DNA from: Chloroflexota bacterium
GTDB taxonomy: Bacteria > Chloroflexota > Dehalococcoidia > Lucifugimonadales > Lucifugimonadaceae
Assembly (NCBI GenBank): GCA_009837685.1
Contig: VXTA01000077.1
Span: forward strand, 1 to 8,631
Reading direction: 5' to 3'
Length of the DNA: 8,631 bases
The notes under the pieces were generated by a model that worked only from the letters and a program-made list of their open reading frames with translations, searched no databases and was not told the origin of the DNA. Both the position numbers and the translations under genes were made by a program. Shown piece after piece: positions 6,592-8,631 of this stretch (position 1 is its first letter; every line of letters starts with the position of its first letter).

Positions 6592-7896
6592 TTAGTTGAG
6601 CGGTTGACCAACCAGCGAGAACGCTGTCGATTCGGTGATCTCAACCTTTATCGTCTCTCCGACTCTGACGTTGCAGTCGGAGTGATCGTCGCCATCGATG
6701 TAGACGATTTTGTCGTTGCGGTTTCTGCCGAACATCCGTCCCCGCTTTCGACCTTCCAAAAGGATGTCGCTGAAACTACCTACCAAACCAGCGTGCTTCT
6801 CCGTTTGGATAGCACATTGTACAGCGTCGAGTCGCTGATGTCGCCGCTTTTTATCGCTTTGGGATACAGTGTCCGGGAATTTACGTGAAGCAACCGTGCC
6901 CGGACGCTCGCTATAAGCTGCAGAGTGCACTTTTTCGAAGCCAACCCGTTCAACGATGTCGAGTGTGTTTTCGAACTGTTCCTCATCTTCGCCAGGGAAG
7001 CCAACTATCACGTCAGTAGTCAACGCAACATCGTCACCCAGAATGTCTCTGATCTCGTCGATCTTTTCGAGATACTGACCGCGCGTGTAGCCGCGCCGCA
7101 TGTTGGAGAGAACAACATCGTCTCCAGCTTGGAACGGAAGGTTGACAGTCTCGCAAACCTTCGGCAGGTCCGCGATCGATTGGATGATCCGAGTCGACAT
7201 ATCGTTAGGATGCGACGTGAGAAAGCGTATCCGCTCGATGCCGTCCACTTCTTGTATAGCTTCCAGCAGGTCGGCAAGATCTTTGCGGTCATCAAGATCG
7301 TGACCGTACGAGTCGACGTTCTGACCGAGCAGCGTGATCTCTTTGACACCACGTTGCACCAACATCTTTGCCTCATCGACCAGTTCCGCCAACGCACGAC
7401 TCGTCTCGCGTCCGCGGCGGTACGGAATTATGCAGAACGTACAAAACTTATCGCAGCCATGAGTGATCGGCACGAATGTCGCCACTTTAGGGTCGTTCGG
7501 AACAAGGTTCGCCAAACAGCCGTCGAGGTCACCATTCTCGATGCCATGCTTGAACGCGACGGATTCGAGTATCGGGTTAAAGTCTTGCGGGCGAGCCCAG
7601 AGATCGACTTGCGGAAACCGACGCCGCAGATCAGCATCATTAGGCCCCACCATGCAACCCATCACCACGATCATGCGATCAGGGTTCGCATCCTTGACCT
7701 TCTTAAGCTTGCCAAGCATCCCGGTGGCAGTATCCTCCGCCGATTGGCGAACAACGCAAGTGTTCAGCACCACTACATCTGCGTCTTCCGGAGTATCGCA
7801 ACTACCCAAACCCAAGCCAGACATGCCCGCGCCCAATCGCTCCGAGTCGGACATATTCATCTGACAACCGACTGTCCAGACGTGATAGGAGGGCAT
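6592..7896 (-). CDS. miaB: tRNA-2-methylthio-N6-dimethylallyladenosine synthase (radical SAM methylthiotransferase)
   Basis: MiaB adds a methylthio group to C2 of N6-isopentenyladenosine at position 37 of tRNAs reading UNN codons, after MiaA has installed the isopentenyl group. The 434 residues show the three family domains. The N-terminal domain carries the auxiliary [4Fe-4S] ligands Cys 11 (TVGCQMN), Cys 47 (LNTC) and Cys 81 (MGCM). The radical SAM domain has CDKFCTFC with Cys 148, 152 and 155, then IPYRRGRE. The C-terminal TRAM domain is recognisable from RGRMFGRNRNDK to the end. VGCQMNMSDSER and the CVVRQSAED segment fit MiaB better than RimO or MtaB. ATG 7896 gives a family-typical N terminus and no other start fits, but it has no Shine-Dalgarno sequence. 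It is probably the first gene of a block continuing into nadA and the exporter genes. Confidence 0.95.
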   Translation of the reverse strand: MPSYHVWTVGCQMNMSDSERLGAGMSGLGLGSCDTPEDADVVVLNTCVVRQSAEDTATGMLGKLKKVKDANPDRMIVVMGCMVGPNDADLRRRFPQVDLWARPQDFNPILESVAFKHGIENGDLDGCLANLVPNDPKVATFVPITHGCDKFCTFCIIPYRRGRETSRALAELVDEAKMLVQRGVKEITLLGQNVDSYGHDLDDRKDLADLLEAIQEVDGIERIRFLTSHPNDMSTRIIQSIADLPKVCETVNLPFQAGDDVVLSNMRRGYTRGQYLEKIDEIRDILGDDVALTTDVIVGFPGEDEEQFENTLDIVERVGFEKVHSAAYSERPGTVASRKFPDTVSQSDKKRRHQRLDAVQCAIQTEKHAGLVGSFSDILLEGRKRGRMFGRNRNDKIVYIDGDDHSDCNVRVGETIKVEITESTAFSLVGQPLN

Positions 7897-8090
7897 GATT
7901 GGTGGTGTTGGGTTAGGTTGTGTGTAGATTCAATTTTATGAACACCAGTTGAACGTCAATCAGAAACAGGAACACAACACGAGGTGAAGAACCGAAAAGC
8001 TCAGGGCAACATCAGTTGAAAATCGACGCGCAAGTTTGGGGCGACAAGAGGTAGAGGTTTCAGATGATGATTTCGCCATCGGGCGCCGTT
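7897..8090 (-). other. Non-coding leader region upstream of miaB
   Basis: These 194 bases lie between the stop of the right-edge gene and the miaB start, both on the minus strand. The 34 bases next to the miaB ATG (7930-7897, read on the minus strand) contain no G at all. A candidate promoter sits just upstream. The only inverted repeat noted is a four-base stem at 8074-8085 (CGCC/GGCG) without a following T run, so no terminator is called for the upstream gene. I see no RNA gene or riboswitch-like structure. Confidence 0.6.
7933..7959 (-). promoter_or_regulatory. Candidate sigma-70-type promoter for the miaB block
   Basis: On the minus strand TTGACG (7959-7954) matches five of six bases of the -35 consensus, and TAAAAT (7938-7933) matches five of six of the -10 consensus. 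The spacer is 15 bases, shorter than the usual 17, which weakens the call. Transcription would begin near 7926, giving a 5' leader of about 30 bases before miaB. Confidence 0.35.
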
Positions 8091-8631
8091 TCAAGCGTCG
8101 TACCATACGATGGTTCCCGTTATGACACCGTTATGGATCGCGAAATCTCCTCGTTTGGCCAATTGCAACGAATATTTGGCATTGGACCTTTTTCCGTACG
8201 AGATAGTGCAGCGCACCTCAGCGACAAAGTCGCCTGTCGAGTTCGCAGGTAACGGGATATCGTAGTGATCGAAAATCACGATGTCGTTGGGCCGTACGAT
8301 GAACTCGTTTTTCTCGAATTGTTTCGACGGCGGGTAATGAGATCGTTGATTGGATGTGTCGATCAAAGACGTATGCATCGTAACCACGATGAACGTCATT
8401 TCCGCATTTGCTTGATTTCGGAACTGGACCCCGAGTCTCAAACCTTGTAGCACGCCTTTTTCGTAAATAACCCTCAAGAGACGTACGCCTTGGAAACCAA
8501 GTTTCCCTTCCATTCGCGTCTCGCTCCTCCATCTGTTGTAATTCAAGACTAGATTCGACGTCATCGCGGCGACAATGAACGCCCCAACGTAAATGAAAAA
8601 AAGTTCCGTCTGGCTCAGATAACCTATAGCG
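8091..8631 (-). CDS. Unrecognised membrane-anchored protein with strand-rich C-terminal domain (5' truncated)
   Basis: I do not recognise this protein. The frame is open from the stop at 8091 to the window edge, so the ATG at 8564 is probably internal: the 22 codons before it read on without a stop and contribute to a hydrophobic helix (LFFIYVGAFIVAAM, then TSNLVL). About 179 residues are visible. After the helix comes a basic, polar stretch (NYNRWRSETR), then about 130 residues with alternating hydrophobic strands (GLRLGVQF, MTFIVVTMHTSL, EFIVRPNDIVIFDHYDI, DFVAEVRCTISYG, GVITGTIVWYD), suggesting a beta-sandwich or barrel. The positive charge right after the helix suggests this domain is cytoplasmic, although an unseen upstream helix could matter. 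Its stop is 194 bases before miaB in the same direction, so it is probably a separate unit. Confidence 0.6.
   Translation of the reverse strand, partial: AIGYLSQTELFFIYVGAFIVAAMTSNLVLNYNRWRSETRMEGKLGFQGVRLLRVIYEKGVLQGLRLGVQFRNQANAEMTFIVVTMHTSLIDTSNQRSHYPPSKQFEKNEFIVRPNDIVIFDHYDIPLPANSTGDFVAEVRCTISYGKRSNAKYSLQLAKRGDFAIHNGVITGTIVWYDA

Noticed and set aside
6925..7941. Plus-strand open frame of 338 codons
   Set aside because: It lies almost wholly antisense to miaB, whose motifs are unmistakable. The product resembles no family and has no ribosome binding site I can see.
8074..8085. Inverted repeat CGCC/GGCG as terminator of the right-edge gene
   Set aside because: The stem is only four bases, and no T run follows on the minus strand.
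8064..8450. Two short plus-strand frames (8064-8252 and 8265-8450)
   Set aside because: Both are antisense to the right-edge minus-strand gene, which spans the whole stretch and has a coherent helix-plus-strands pattern.

Overview
The window looks like a chromosomal segment of a free-living bacterium, probably a member of Chloroflexota (SAR202/Dehalococcoidia-like). That assignment is an inference. It rests on the Thr/Ala/Pro/Glu hexapeptide linker just after the lipobox of the binding protein, a linker style I associate with Chloroflexota lipoproteins, on lipoprotein-anchored solute capture with no TonB-type component in view, and on the flavour of the MiaB and NadA sequences. I see no tRNA, rRNA, CRISPR array, insertion sequence or phage gene.

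Plus-strand block (2-3357): a tightly packed run of a FecCD/BtuC-type permease (5' end cut by the window edge), a lipoprotein substrate-binding protein, a FecE/BtuD-type ATPase and a CobO/BtuR-type cob(I)yrinic acid a,c-diamide adenosyltransferase. Gaps are 4 to 25 bases and the last three genes each have a purine-rich ribosome binding site. The adenosyltransferase at the end suggests that the importer carries corrinoids (vitamin B12 or cobinamide), which are adenosylated after entry.

Minus-strand block (7896 down to 3390): miaB (tRNA methylthiotransferase), nadA (quinolinate synthase), an ABC-2 type export ATPase, its six-helix permease and a possible 62-residue small protein. All run in the same direction with gaps of 3 to 35 bases, so they could be one transcript. 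It would join two housekeeping [4Fe-4S] enzymes to an exporter of unknown substrate. A candidate promoter and an unusual G-free leader precede miaB. The two blocks converge at 3358-3389 with no visible terminator.

Right edge (8091-8631): a minus-strand open frame runs off the window. It encodes an unrecognised protein with a membrane helix followed by a strand-rich domain. Between it and miaB lie 194 bases of non-coding sequence.

Most of the window is ordinary. The points most worth a second look are the single in-frame TGA between the export permease and the small downstream frame, the unidentified membrane-anchored protein at the right edge, and the G-free miaB leader.
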